Source of the DNA: Winslowiella toletana
GTDB taxonomy: Bacteria; Pseudomonadota; Gammaproteobacteria; Enterobacterales; Enterobacteriaceae
Direction: 5' to 3'
DNA length: 64,000 nt
Assembly: GCF_032164335.1 (NCBI RefSeq)
Contig: NZ_CP134152.1
Location: 3,410,001 to 3,474,000 of the forward strand
The position numbers and the translations under genes are program-made. The stretch's first letter is position 1. Every line of letters begins with the position of its first letter. The notes below the pieces were generated by a model. It did no database searches, was not told the DNA's origin, and was given only the letters and a program-made list of their open reading frames with translations. Shown here in pieces: positions 16,908-26,686 of this stretch.

Positions 16908-19570
16908 TCCTTGTATCCCTCTGTCAGGGCAACATCCATATTAAACTCAAGCGCAATACCTTCATTTTCATCCCAGCCGAAGGTCAGTGATTGAGGTTTC
17001 TGCTGCGCGGCGATGTGTGTGAGCAGTTGCTGACTCAGTACCGGCAATATTTGCTGATTAAGCAGGCTGTCGACATTACGTGCGCCGGTATCCGGCAGCA
17101 GGCAGGCGGCGGTCAGTGCGTCGTACAGGCTGTCTTCGATATGGGTAGTCAGGCCGTAATGTCGATGTAAGCGCTTGCTGACCTGGCCGAGCTTCATCTC
17201 AACGATAGTGCGCATCGCGGCTGGCGCCAGCGGGCGGTAGATAACCGTCTGGAAACGCGCCAGCAGTGCGGGCTGGAAATGGTCGCGCAATATTGGCCGC
17301 AGCAGTTCTTGCAGCGCGCCGTCAGTGGCCTCCGGCTGTTCGTCCAGCAGCTGCATAATAGAATCGCTGCCAAGATTGGAGGTCATCAGAATCACCGTGT
17401 TGCGAAAATCGATTTCACGCCCTTCACCGTCACGCATAAATCCACGGTCAAATACCTGGTAGAACAGGTTCATGACGTCGCGGTGCGCCTTTTCCACCTC
17501 ATCCAGCAGCACCACGCTATACGGACGTTTGCGTACCGCTTCGGTGAGAATCCCACCCTGGCCGTAACCGACATAGCCCGGCGGAGAACCCTTCAGCTGC
17601 GAAACGGTATGCGGCTCCTGGTATTCTGAAAGGTTGATAGTAATCAGTGATTTTTCACCGCCATACAGCACGTCGGCCAGCGCCAGCGCGGTTTCGGTTT
17701 TACCCACTCCGCTTGGCCCTACCAACAGAAATACTCCCTGCGGCCCGTTTTCAGAAGTGAGCCCGGTTTTGGCGGCGCGCAGGCGCTGCGCAACGGCGAC
17801 CAGCGCCACATCCTGCCCTACCACGCGTTTACCGATTTCATTTTCCAGCGTCAGCAGTTCGCTTTGCTCATCTTTCATCAGCGAAGACAGCGGCACGCCG
17901 GTCCAGTCGGCAATCACGTTCGCCACGGTGCGGGTATCGACATCAATCTGAATCAGAGCGCTGTGTTGTTGCAGAGTATCGAGTTGCTGCTGCAGAGAGT
18001 GGATTTCCACCTGACGACTGATATCCTGGCGACACGCCATCAGCTGCTGCGCAAGCCGCTGTTCCTCAGCAAAGTGGGCGTGCTGCTGTTGCAGGGTCTC
18101 TTCCAGCTGTGCACGCTGTGTTTCAATCGCGCACAGGCGGTCACCATGTTTATTTCCGCCGACGGCGATATCTTCCAGCAGCGCCTGCGCCTCCAGTTCC
18201 AGCGCCGTCAGCTGTGCTTTAAGCTGGGTAATCGCTTCCGGCACGGTATCCAGGCTCATGCGCACTCGCGCCGCCGCGGTATCCAGCAGATCAACCGCTT
18301 TGTCCGGCAGCTGGCGTCCGGTAAGGTAGCGACGGGAAAGCGTGACGGCGGCGCGCACCGCGTCGTCGGTGATATGTACGCCATGATGTTCGGCGTAGCG
18401 GGATTTCAGGCCGCGCAACATCAGGCAGGCGGTATCGTCGTCCGGCTCATCGACTTTCACCATCTGGAAGCGGCGCTCCAGCGCAGCATCGCGCTCAAAA
18501 TATTGCTTGTATTCGCTCCAGGTGGTGGCCGCGATAGTGCGCAGTTCACCGCGCGCCAGTGCCGGTTTCAGCAGGTTGGCGGCATCTGCCCCACCGGCCT
18601 GGTTACCCGCGCCAATAATGGTGTGGGCTTCATCGATAAACAGTAAAATGGGCGTCGGTGATTGCTGGACTGCGTCGATCACGTTTTTTAGCCGTTGTTC
18701 AAATTCGCCTTTTACGCCAGCTCCTGCCTGCAACAGCCCGAGATCGAGAGTGCGCAGTGAGACAGTTTTCAGACTTTCCGGCACATTACCTTCGGCAATA
18801 CGCAGCGCCAGCCCTTCCACCAGTGCGGTTTTACCCACTCCCGGCTCGCCGACCAGAATCGGATTATTTTTGCGACGGCGAGAGAGAATATCCACCATCT
18901 GACGGATTTCACTGTCACGGCCAAATACCGGGTCGATGTTGCCCTGCTGCGCTTTAGCGGTGACATCGAGGGTAAACTTGTCCAGCGCGTTCTGCAGCGC
19001 CGGTGACAGCTCACCTTCCTGTAGCCCGGCCTCAGCCGGAAGACCGACAAATTCGACTTCCCCGCCGTGATGCTGCGCCAGTTCCGCCTGCTGCTGAACT
19101 TCCGGGCGCTCATCAGACTGCGCATCAAGCAGCGGGCGTAACCGTACCAGCTGGCTCTGACCGAGGGTCAGCAGTGGCCACAGGCCATCACAACCGATCA
19201 GCGCCGGTTTATCGACCAGCGCCATCAGCAGATGCACGCCGCGAATGCTCTCTTCACCCGCCAGCGACGCCAGCAGCCAGGCCTCCTGCATCAGAGACTG
19301 AATGCTGGCGGAAAGCTGAGGGCGACCGCGCACCGAACGCGGCAGTTTATCCAGCCAGCCCAGCAGATCCTGCCAGATTGCATCCATGTCCCATTCGTAG
19401 CGACGCGCCAGCACCGTCAGGTCACCTTCACCCTGCTCCAGCAGTTTCAGCAGCCAGTGTTCCGGCAGGATTTCCGCATGCGCACGGGTCTGGCACAGTG
19501 AAGCAGCGCCTTCCATAGCACGGGCACAGTAAGGATTCAGACGACGCAATAGGATAGCCGGGTTTTCCAT
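16904..19570 (-). CDS. clpV: TssH/ClpV AAA+ ATPase of T6SS
   Basis: 888 aa from the ATG at 19570 (MENPAILLRRLNPYC), chosen over an ATG two codons earlier because the GAG element is better spaced. An N-terminal Clp domain is followed by AAA-1 with Walker A GEPGVGKT and FIDEAHT, a middle coiled-coil domain (about 410-530), and AAA-2 with Walker A GPSGVGKTET and Walker B LLDEVEKAH. ClpV disassembles the contracted TssB/TssC sheath for reuse. Length and motifs are complete, so it should be functional. It follows hcp after a 160-bp gap that contains a strong hairpin and overlaps vgrG downstream. Confidence 0.95.
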   Translation of the reverse strand: MENPAILLRRLNPYCARAMEGAASLCQTRAHAEILPEHWLLKLLEQGEGDLTVLARRYEWDMDAIWQDLLGWLDKLPRSVRGRPQLSASIQSLMQEAWLLASLAGEESIRGVHLLMALVDKPALIGCDGLWPLLTLGQSQLVRLRPLLDAQSDERPEVQQQAELAQHHGGEVEFVGLPAEAGLQEGELSPALQNALDKFTLDVTAKAQQGNIDPVFGRDSEIRQMVDILSRRRKNNPILVGEPGVGKTALVEGLALRIAEGNVPESLKTVSLRTLDLGLLQAGAGVKGEFEQRLKNVIDAVQQSPTPILLFIDEAHTIIGAGNQAGGADAANLLKPALARGELRTIAATTWSEYKQYFERDAALERRFQMVKVDEPDDDTACLMLRGLKSRYAEHHGVHITDDAVRAAVTLSRRYLTGRQLPDKAVDLLDTAAARVRMSLDTVPEAITQLKAQLTALELEAQALLEDIAVGGNKHGDRLCAIETQRAQLEETLQQQHAHFAEEQRLAQQLMACRQDISRQVEIHSLQQQLDTLQQHSALIQIDVDTRTVANVIADWTGVPLSSLMKDEQSELLTLENEIGKRVVGQDVALVAVAQRLRAAKTGLTSENGPQGVFLLVGPSGVGKTETALALADVLYGGEKSLITINLSEYQEPHTVSQLKGSPPGYVGYGQGGILTEAVRKRPYSVVLLDEVEKAHRDVMNLFYQVFDRGFMRDGEGREIDFRNTVILMTSNLGSDSIMQLLDEQPEATDGALQELLRPILRDHFQPALLARFQTVIYRPLAPAAMRTIVEMKLGQVSKRLHRHYGLTTHIEDSLYDALTAACLLPDTGARNVDSLLNQQILPVLSQQLLTHIAAQQKPQSLTFGWDENEGIALEFNMDVALTEGYKE

Positions 19571-19695
19571 GTTCATTAACTCGCTGTCAGAGACCTTCAG
19601 GCACGCTACCGCCCATCGCTGTAACCAAAGCGCATCAGGTCAGATTTCCAAATTGAGGGATGCTTTGCTCAGTACCCGAGAGGCCGGGCACTCAG

Positions 19696-19727
19696 GAAAG
19701 AAATGGCGGACAGAAACCTGTCCGCCA
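19696..19727 (-). terminator. Hairpin after hcp
   Basis: A perfect 10-bp inverted repeat (TGGCGGACAG at 19704-19713 and its complement at 19718-19727, loop of 4) lies just after the hcp stop and is followed on the minus strand by TTTCTTTCC. It can act as a partial terminator that leaves more hcp transcript than clpV transcript, or as a 3'-end stabiliser. Confidence 0.65.
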
Positions 19728-19732
19728 GCGAC

Positions 19733-20224
19733 TTACGCGGTGGCGCGTTCGTTCCAGGAATCGGAATGAATGATGTTGCCGTCTTTGTAGGTCCAGGTGA
19801 TTTTTTCGTAACGCAGCTCGATCTGCTCGAGGTGGTTATGCTTCTCAAAGGACGGATCCTTGATGTCGTGCATCACCGGATTGACCTTCACTACCTTCAC
19901 GTTTTCCAGTTTGGTGTTGAAATACTCAACTTCCTGACCGGCGTCGTTGATTTTGAACCACTTAAACTCAGCCGATTTCAGGGTCTGGCCGGTGGTCACC
20001 GCTTTGTACAGATACGGGCTGGCAGAGTCGATTTCCTTGGTGAACAGGAACGGCGTGTGGATGCGGGTACCGGTCAGTTTGCCGGTGTTGTTATCGGTCG
20101 GGATGTACAGGTTGTGTTCCTGAGCAACGATCTCGATGCTGCCTTCACGATCCTGAACGTCCACTGATCCTTTAATGTCCGCGCCGCCGTCGTCTTTCAG
20201 CCAAAGATAAACAGGAATTGCCAT
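19733..20224 (-). CDS. hcp: Hcp/TssD tube protein
   Basis: 163 aa, the usual Hcp length. Begins MAIPVYLWLKDDGGADIKGSV and ends with the ELRYEKITWTYKDGNIIHSDSW block characteristic of the family. Forms hexameric rings stacked into the secreted inner tube. It starts five bases downstream of the OmpA-domain gene and is followed by a strong hairpin, which probably sets Hcp apart as the most abundant product of the operon. Confidence 0.96.
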   Translation of the reverse strand: MAIPVYLWLKDDGGADIKGSVDVQDREGSIEIVAQEHNLYIPTDNNTGKLTGTRIHTPFLFTKEIDSASPYLYKAVTTGQTLKSAEFKWFKINDAGQEVEYFNTKLENVKVVKVNPVMHDIKDPSFEKHNHLEQIELRYEKITWTYKDGNIIHSDSWNERATA

Positions 20225-20229
20225 GAGAT

Positions 20230-21948
20230 TTACTCCATTAGATTGTTATCAACGTCATCATCCTGAGATGACGTGGGGGTATTACCTGGTAGCTGACAGG
20301 CGTCCGCCTGCGGTACCAGACTGATTTCGACACGCCGGTTAAGCGCACGGCCTTCCGGCGTGTCGTTCGTTGCGATCGGACGGCTTTCGCCATAGCCCTG
20401 CACCGCAAAACAGCTTTCCGGCACGTCACCGGTGTCTCGCATCCAGTTACGTACCGCTTCAGCACGCTTTAGCGACAACGTCTGATTAAGCTGCGAGTTG
20501 CCGGTGATGTCGGTATGCCCGGCTATCACAATCAGCCAGCCCGGTTTGGCCTTGATGCCGACCAGCGAGTTCACCAGCATTTTGGTCGAGCCGGTTTTGA
20601 GTAAGGCTTTACCGGAGTCGAACAGCGACATGCTGTCGAGGCGGATGATTTTCGGCACCGGCTTTGGCTCTGGTTTTGGTGGCGGCGGCGGCGGTGGAGG
20701 TGGCGGCACGTAAGAGCGGACTGCATTCAGTACTGGCAGGCGCAGGCGCTCGCCCTGATACAAACCAAGGCTCATGCGTAATGGTTCACCGTTGCGTGCC
20801 CATTGATCCAGCTGAGCCGCATCCTGGCGAAGTACGTTCACCGCAGCCGCTTTCGGACCGTAATCATCCATTGAGATACGATCGTAATGCTGAATGTCGA
20901 AGCTCAGACGCTGCAGTAACTGGCGGTTATTCCAGCCGCTGCTGCACAGAGCAGCGGCTGCAGCGAGGGTGAAAATCACCAGCCCGCAGCGCCAGGCTTT
21001 TTGCAGGCCAGTCAGTCCCTGACCTTCCGGCAATATTGGCAGCACAAAATCTGGCATCAGCGACATCGCCGAAGTTTCAGCACAGGCAGGATGCCAGCCA
21101 GCCACGTTCTGCATCGCGGTATGGCGCGTTAACCAGGCCGTCCAGAGCGATAAAGTTTTTACACCTCTTAAAGCCGGGCCAATTCCCCACAGCACAGCGG
21201 TCGGCGCAATGGCCGGAATGTCCGGGTTCTCGTCCATAAACACCGTCTTGACGTGTTGCTTATACCAGCTCATCAGACTGTTCATCAGCACCTGCTGCTG
21301 CATTGCCATCGCACCGCCGGTGGTGACCCAGGCCGCAATCGAACAGGGTGCGGAGGATTCACGCCATACGCTGATGCCTTCCCCCGGAATCGCGGCCTGC
21401 CAGAGCATATCGCTCATTACGGCGCTGCCCACCTGACCGTTAAGTACCAGCGGCACCGTATGACCCGTTTCACGACGCAGCTGGCTGATTTGCCAGCGCA
21501 GGACCAGTAAACGGCTGGTAAGCGCTTCGGTGTCGGTGTGCTTCTGCGGACAGACGCTGACCATCACCGACAGCTGACGTCCCCAGTCCGGACGCAGTTC
21601 CAGCACCTGTCGCGCCACCTGATCCACATCCTGATGATCTTCGACCCGAATCCAACAGCCCTGAGTGACCGTCAGTACCTGTGATACTTCCGGCCAGTCC
21701 TGCGGCAGGTCGCCGCAAACCAGCACGATTGGCTGGCGATATGCCACCTCCGGCAAATTATCAAGACGAGCCACTGCGGTATGATCAGCCCGGCGGCGGG
21801 TGATAAACCAAACCACCGAAATCAGGCCCCAAATAGCGAGCATCAGTAAAACAGCCACCAGTCGTGACGCCGGCAGAAACCCCAGACAGACGACGCCGCT
21901 CAGCAGCACCGCCCACAACACCAGCAGGCGCTGTTGAGCAGGACTCAT
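20230..21948 (-). CDS. T6SS OmpA-domain membrane-anchoring protein (TagL/TssL-associated)
   Basis: 572 aa. Two N-terminal transmembrane helices (about 7-26 and 29-48), a large cytosolic region, a third helix near 323-341, a run of ten prolines followed by KPEPKP (about 425), then a C-terminal OmpA-like peptidoglycan-binding domain (IVIAGHTDITGNSQLNQTLSLKRAEAVRNWM). This arrangement anchors the T6SS membrane complex to the cell wall, the role TagL or extended TssL proteins play elsewhere. It overlaps tssL by four bases and precedes hcp by five. The name varies between clusters; the anchoring role is well supported by the domain. Confidence 0.86.
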   Translation of the reverse strand: MSPAQQRLLVLWAVLLSGVVCLGFLPASRLVAVLLMLAIWGLISVVWFITRRRADHTAVARLDNLPEVAYRQPIVLVCGDLPQDWPEVSQVLTVTQGCWIRVEDHQDVDQVARQVLELRPDWGRQLSVMVSVCPQKHTDTEALTSRLLVLRWQISQLRRETGHTVPLVLNGQVGSAVMSDMLWQAAIPGEGISVWRESSAPCSIAAWVTTGGAMAMQQQVLMNSLMSWYKQHVKTVFMDENPDIPAIAPTAVLWGIGPALRGVKTLSLWTAWLTRHTAMQNVAGWHPACAETSAMSLMPDFVLPILPEGQGLTGLQKAWRCGLVIFTLAAAAALCSSGWNNRQLLQRLSFDIQHYDRISMDDYGPKAAAVNVLRQDAAQLDQWARNGEPLRMSLGLYQGERLRLPVLNAVRSYVPPPPPPPPPPKPEPKPVPKIIRLDSMSLFDSGKALLKTGSTKMLVNSLVGIKAKPGWLIVIAGHTDITGNSQLNQTLSLKRAEAVRNWMRDTGDVPESCFAVQGYGESRPIATNDTPEGRALNRRVEISLVPQADACQLPGNTPTSSQDDDVDNNLME

Positions 21949-22634
21949 TTCACCGCCTCAGGCAACAGGGTTGTCAGCAACTGATCCAGCCAATGGCTGA
22001 GGCCCCACCACAATGCGGCAAGGATAAGTATGCTCAGGCCAATTCGCACAGGCCAACTGGAAAGCCAACCACTCATCCCACGTCCGGCGCGGCTCTCGGC
22101 CAGTATCGGATGGCTCTGTGGAAAACTGAATGGCGCAACCTGCTCACTCAGCGCGGCGACCAGTTTTTGCCGTTGCGGATCGTGTATTGAGCGAAAGCTG
22201 CCGAGGAAGCCCAGCATCATCACTCGCTGGAAGCAGGTCAGCACTGTCTCGTCCGGTGAGGATTCGCGCAGAACGTCACGCATACGGTCACACAGGGTAT
22301 CGCCCGCTTCCATAGTGCCGAGAAAATGCCCCTGCAGAGGGATGTCATACCACTGCACGCAGGCATCATCCTGTACACCCCGACTTTTTACCGCCTCATC
22401 CAATAGCGCACATTGAGCGGTGAGGATATGCTGGCAGCTCGCTTCATCCACACCAGCGTCTTTGAGAGCCTGCTGCACGCGCTCCACGTCCGCCACGCAG
22501 CGATCCCACAGCATCCGGCCTTCACCATCTTTGAACTCCGGACCATGACGCAGGCTGATTACCTGCAACCAGGTATCCTGCAACAGCGCATCGATATTGC
22601 AGGACGCGGCTATCCCGCGTTTGTTGTCACTCAT
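21945..22634 (-). CDS. tssL: TssL (DotU/IcmH family) T6SS membrane protein
   Basis: 229 aa with a cytosolic helical domain and a single C-terminal transmembrane helix near residues 194-215 (VRIGLSILILAALWWGLSHWL). The motifs ALLDEAV and HFLGTMEAGDTLCDRM match the DotU family, where the cytosolic domain contacts TssK/TssE and the helix dimerises in the inner membrane. It lacks its own peptidoglycan-binding domain, which here is supplied by the separate downstream OmpA-domain protein. Start and stop overlap both neighbours by four bases. Confidence 0.93.
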   Translation of the reverse strand: MSDNKRGIAASCNIDALLQDTWLQVISLRHGPEFKDGEGRMLWDRCVADVERVQQALKDAGVDEASCQHILTAQCALLDEAVKSRGVQDDACVQWYDIPLQGHFLGTMEAGDTLCDRMRDVLRESSPDETVLTCFQRVMMLGFLGSFRSIHDPQRQKLVAALSEQVAPFSFPQSHPILAESRAGRGMSGWLSSWPVRIGLSILILAALWWGLSHWLDQLLTTLLPEAVK

Positions 22635-23971
22635 GTTCTCAGTACCGCATAGAGTTCAAGATCAGGCTCGCCGAGCGTACCTGGGGTATAGAACATACAG
22701 CTGCCGCTCTCCAGCATCTCCCGTGCTGCCGGATGGGACAGATCGAGGGAGAAATACTGATTTTCCAGACGCAGTGGAATCGCGGCCGGCACATGACGCA
22801 GAGGATTCAGTGGAATTCCCTGACGAGAGGCATTCACCAGACTGGTGACGTAATCCGGACTGCCCACCTTGCACTGGCGCGCGAACTGCTCCTGCAGCTG
22901 CGCCGCCGGAAGTGGAGAGCGAACAGACAGATAATAATCAGCGCCTTCGCGCAGTCGTGGATCCTGCAGACGTGCCAACCACTGGCGCAGTCGTTTGTCA
23001 TGAGTAAGCTCAATAGCTACTACTCGCGAAGGCAGGCTGGCTTCCAGCAGGTCACTCAGCAAGTCAAACAGCGGCGGGAATACCGTATTCAGTTGCTCGT
23101 GTTGCCAGACAGGGATGGCGCTGACCTGATGCTCCAGCGAAAAAGTCAGCAGACTACCCGCCAAACGTGCCAGTTCCGGATACAGACGCTCCGGTGCGCT
23201 CTGAGGAAAACGCTGAAACTGCCCCAATACCGGCTCAGCACTATTCAGGGCATTCAGCAACCAGAACAACGAGACATCAGCTACGGCAAAATCCGCCATT
23301 CGTTCATTGCTTTCACGGCGCATCGCCATCAGACGCGTTAAACGGGCGCGGAGCTGACTCATCAGTTGTTCCAGCTGAATCATCAGCCAGCTGCTGCTCT
23401 GTATCGTCAGTAACGGCGGCAGAAAAGCCTCATCAAGCGTCCAGAGCCCCTGAGAATCCTGCTGCAGGCGCGCCACCGGACAGGTCAGATAGTCGCTGTT
23501 ATTCTGATGGGCAAAACGCAGGGTCAGCTCTGGCTGCATTACGGCAATCTGGCGGGTATCGTCACCAAACTGGTTACGAACATCATGCCAGCGTTGGCGA
23601 TAGCGCACAGGCCGCTCTGCCACCTCATCAGGCTTCAGACAGTTGCCACCATTGGCGCGCAGCAGCGGCAGTGCCAATACCACCACGGTTTCATGTGACT
23701 CACCGTCAAGAGACAGCACTGGCGGCAACGCATCAGCATTGCCGGTATCGACAAGCGTTCCGTCCTGAAAACGAACGTGCAGATGACGAGCCTGCAAGCG
23801 ACCGAGCTTAAGTGCCGCCGGCTCAAATAGGGCCTCAATAATTCCCCAGGGATGGCTGAGGCCCATTCGTGCAATACACTCTGCTGACCAGGCCGCGTAT
23901 GCGGCCTGTTGCTGGAAATGTTGGGGCGAGACCATGATCCCCCTGCCCCATAACGGTTGTTCCGTTTTCAC
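22631..23971 (-). CDS. tssK: TssK baseplate protein
   Basis: 446 aa, the normal length. Opens with the family signature PLWGRGIMVSPQHFQQQ and continues with PWGIIEALFEPAALKLGRL. TssK trimers connect the baseplate (TssEFG) to the TssJLM membrane complex. Located between tssC and tssL as in many enterobacterial clusters, overlapping tssL by four bases. Confidence 0.95.
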   Translation of the reverse strand: MKTEQPLWGRGIMVSPQHFQQQAAYAAWSAECIARMGLSHPWGIIEALFEPAALKLGRLQARHLHVRFQDGTLVDTGNADALPPVLSLDGESHETVVVLALPLLRANGGNCLKPDEVAERPVRYRQRWHDVRNQFGDDTRQIAVMQPELTLRFAHQNNSDYLTCPVARLQQDSQGLWTLDEAFLPPLLTIQSSSWLMIQLEQLMSQLRARLTRLMAMRRESNERMADFAVADVSLFWLLNALNSAEPVLGQFQRFPQSAPERLYPELARLAGSLLTFSLEHQVSAIPVWQHEQLNTVFPPLFDLLSDLLEASLPSRVVAIELTHDKRLRQWLARLQDPRLREGADYYLSVRSPLPAAQLQEQFARQCKVGSPDYVTSLVNASRQGIPLNPLRHVPAAIPLRLENQYFSLDLSHPAAREMLESGSCMFYTPGTLGEPDLELYAVLRT

Positions 23972-23983
23972 AGATTACCCGCC

Positions 23984-25525
23984 TTACGATTTAGCTTTAG
24001 GCATCTGGGAAACCAGTGACAGATTCACGTCCATTCCTTCCACCTGGAAGTGCGGCACCGCGTACAGCTTCACGCGGAAGAAACCAGGATTATCCTCGAT
24101 ATCTTCCACCACCACTTTTGCATCACGCAGTGGGTGTGAGGCCTGCAGTTCATCGCCCGGATCGGTCATTTCAGTAACCAGCCCACGAATCCAGGTATTG
24201 AGTTCCAGTTCCAGCAGGCGACGATCCTTGGTGGTGCCGATATTTTCACGCTGAATCAGCTTCAGGTAGTGAGCAATACGCGACAGCAGGAAGATATACG
24301 GCAGGCGTGCATTGATGCGGCTGTTGGCGGTCGCATCAGCGGTGTCGTACAGCGCCGGTTTCTGCGTGGAGTTGGCCGAAAAGAAGCAGGCGTAATCACG
24401 GTTTTTGTAATACGACAGCGGAATAAAACCGAGGTTGGCGAATTCAAACTCGCGGGTTTCCGGGATCATCACCTCTGACGGGATTTTCACCTGATTACCG
24501 GTGCCCAGGTCGTAAAGATGGATTGGCAGATCCTGCACCGCACCACCGGCCTGCGGGCCGCGAATTTGTACGCACCAGCCGTTGTTAATAAAGCTGCGCA
24601 CCATATTGGCGGCAAAGGCAAAAGAGGCGTTGGTCCACAGATATTTACCGTGATCCGGGCCTTTCACCTCTTCCACGTAGTTAAAACTGCGCACCGGAAC
24701 GGTATCCGGGCCGTACGGCAGGCGGCCAAGCACGCGCGGCATCACCAGACCGATGTAGCGGGAGTCGTCGGTTTCGCGGAAAGATTTCCATTTGATATAT
24801 TCGGCACGGTCAAAGTAGTTACCGATATCTTTAATCGCAGCCACCTCTTCCATCGAGTCTTTCAGGAAGAATTTCGGGCCAGCGGAACCGATAAATGGCA
24901 TGTGTGCCGCTGCGGCAACTTTAGAGATATTACGCAGCAGCGCCACGTCCTGAGCAGACGCGTCAAACTCGTAACCGGAAATCAGTGCCCCAATTGGCTC
25001 ACCGCCCGGGGTGTCGTATTCAGCAATGTAGGTGTGGTTATACAGGCCACTCTGAATAATTTCCGGCGCATCTTCAAAATCCTGGCGCAGGTCATCTTTA
25101 GACAGGTCCAGCAATTCAATTTTTACGTTCTGACGGAAATCGGTTTTATCCACCAGCGATTTCACACCGCGCCACAGTGACTCAACGCGTTGGAATTCTT
25201 CGTGGTGCATGACCGCATCCAGCTGGCGGCTAATCTGAAAATCCAGCTCGGCGATGTGGTGGTCAATCAGCGTTTTGTCCAGCTTGTCGACCTTTGAACC
25301 GGCTTTACTCAGGCACTCCAGGAACACCTGCATACCGGCCGTCAGGCGCTCATCCGCCGAAGCATCAGACATAGCCTGAGCATCCTGCCAGATATCCAGG
25401 TCGCTTAGCTGCGCAACCGGGCTGAGATTAATTTTTTCAAACAGTGAAGCGTAAACGCCGCCCACAACCGGGCGATCCAGCACGATGGTTTCACCGGCAG
25501 AGGTGGTTTCATTTTGAACAGACAT
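23984..25525 (-). CDS. tssC: TssC sheath large subunit
   Basis: 513 aa from the second ATG (25525), which has GAGAG seven bases upstream; another ATG lies two codons earlier. Contains the conserved sheath motifs ALISGYEFDASAQDV, LLRNISKVAAAAHMPF, FRETDDSRYIGLVMPRVLGRLPYG and the C-terminal LREAKVVVEDIEDNPG-like strand. With TssB it forms the contractile sheath around the Hcp tube. Thirty-nine bases separate it from tssB. Confidence 0.95.
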   Translation of the reverse strand: MSVQNETTSAGETIVLDRPVVGGVYASLFEKINLSPVAQLSDLDIWQDAQAMSDASADERLTAGMQVFLECLSKAGSKVDKLDKTLIDHHIAELDFQISRQLDAVMHHEEFQRVESLWRGVKSLVDKTDFRQNVKIELLDLSKDDLRQDFEDAPEIIQSGLYNHTYIAEYDTPGGEPIGALISGYEFDASAQDVALLRNISKVAAAAHMPFIGSAGPKFFLKDSMEEVAAIKDIGNYFDRAEYIKWKSFRETDDSRYIGLVMPRVLGRLPYGPDTVPVRSFNYVEEVKGPDHGKYLWTNASFAFAANMVRSFINNGWCVQIRGPQAGGAVQDLPIHLYDLGTGNQVKIPSEVMIPETREFEFANLGFIPLSYYKNRDYACFFSANSTQKPALYDTADATANSRINARLPYIFLLSRIAHYLKLIQRENIGTTKDRRLLELELNTWIRGLVTEMTDPGDELQASHPLRDAKVVVEDIEDNPGFFRVKLYAVPHFQVEGMDVNLSLVSQMPKAKS

Positions 25526-25564
25526 CAGCATTCTCTCGTATTAATCCGTTAATAACGTCAGCGA

Positions 25565-26062
25565 TCAGGCTTTTTCCGGCGCCAGTGCAGACAGTTCACG
25601 ACGTAATTCGTCACTCAGGGCAGGATTTTTCAGGATGGACTCAAGCTCTTTGCGGAAAGTGACGTTATCCAGCAGGTTTGATTTGAGGTCACGCAGCAGG
25701 TTGCGCATGGCGAGCATCGCTTTCAGCTGAGGGATCTGGCGGGCGACCTGCTCCGGCGTGAAATCTTTCATATCGCGGAAGGTCAGGCGGACGTTCTCAT
25801 CACTGCCGTCGCCGGCCAGCGTGTTTTCAACGGAGAGATTTACAGCAGGAGAAAATTCCGCCAGCACGCTGTCGAAATTATTTTTATTAACGTTGACCTT
25901 TTCGCGCTCGGACAGCACACGCTGCTCCTGGCCATTGCTGAAATCACCGGTCACCAGCAGTTTCAGCGGCAGTTCGGTCTTAAGCGCAGCGTTACCCGTA
26001 TGCAGGTCTAATTTAATATTAACACGCGCTTTCGGGATTTCATTCTGATAAGAATTGCTCAT
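25565..26062 (-). CDS. tssB: TssB sheath small subunit
   Basis: 165 aa from the ATG at 26062, which has a clear AGGA eight bases upstream and yields the usual TssB length; an open frame extends 58 codons further upstream but through promoter-like DNA. Family motifs: IPKARVNIKLDLHTGN, LPLKLLVTGDFSNGQE, and FRDMKDFTPEQVARQIPQLKAMLAMRNLLRDLK. First gene of the T6SS transcription unit, so sheath production leads the operon. Confidence 0.94.
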   Translation of the reverse strand: MSNSYQNEIPKARVNIKLDLHTGNAALKTELPLKLLVTGDFSNGQEQRVLSEREKVNVNKNNFDSVLAEFSPAVNLSVENTLAGDGSDENVRLTFRDMKDFTPEQVARQIPQLKAMLAMRNLLRDLKSNLLDNVTFRKELESILKNPALSDELRRELSALAPEKA

Positions 26063-26130
26063 ATTAATTCCTGTAATATTGCCCCGGAAAGCGAGAGTAA
26101 GCACACTTTCCATATGTGATTCCAGGCGAC

Positions 26131-26158
26131 TATATAGCAAAACTTTTACAGGTAGCAA
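26131..26158 (-). promoter_or_regulatory. Candidate sigma-70 promoter of the T6SS operon
   Basis: On the minus strand TTGCTA (26158-26153), a 16-bp spacer and TATATA (26136-26131) stand 69-96 bases upstream of the tssB ATG. This predicts a leader of about 60 nt. No other candidate of similar quality was seen closer to tssB; activator sites cannot be recognised by eye. Confidence 0.5.
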
Positions 26159-26650
26159 GTGAGCAATTTCGATCCTTGTTACTGATTTAACTAAGAATTT
26201 TCCAACAATTTGAGATAAGTTATTGATAAAAATCACTTAAGAATACCAGGATTTATCCGAAAGACAGGGAAAATTTATTGTGAAAGCTGTGATGTAATCG
26301 ATGGTTTTTTGAGCGAAATAATCACTCATATTTAACTATTAGTGGTTATGTAAGTTACAAATAATGACAACCGATGCTTGCGCTGCGATTGATTGCCGGG
26401 GAAATGGGGCTGGAGAGGGGCTAAGACGGTTATGGTAGCGTGACCGATTAACTTTACGTAATTATAATCTCTGCTCTGAGAAAATAATAAGTTTGATAAC
26501 GAATAAGATAACTCGCTATAACATTGATATTACAACCTGTGCGGCTAATTTGCGACTTCAGTCTCGCCGAAATTCACTTAGCGGGATATTAATGAGGTTT
26601 ATTAAATAACCGCATCGTACAAAATATCGTCATTGTTATTTATTTATTCT
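26159..26650. other. AT-rich intergenic region upstream of the T6SS operon
   Basis: About 490 bases without any credible reading frame on either strand. I looked for a sigma-54 GG/GC element facing tssB and did not find one. The region probably holds regulatory sites for tssB, but I cannot assign specific ones. Confidence 0.5.
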
Positions 26651-26651
26651 C

Positions 26652-26680
26652 TTGCTCAATCTGTAAAAACCGTATACGAT
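26652..26680 (+). promoter_or_regulatory. Promoter of the ArcZ-like small RNA
   Basis: TTGCTC at 26652-26657, a 17-bp spacer, and TACGAT at 26675-26680 give a good sigma-70 promoter whose expected start is near 26687, directly before the 5' stem-loop of the predicted RNA. Confidence 0.6.
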
Positions 26681-26686
26681 GTTTTA

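Noticed and set aside
1-26062. Prophage tail origin for the left region
   Set aside because: ClpV, TssK, TssL and an OmpA-domain anchor identify a T6SS; no capsid, terminase, integrase or lysis genes are seen.
26063-26650. Sigma-54 promoter for tssB
   Set aside because: No GG-N10-GC element was found in the expected orientation.
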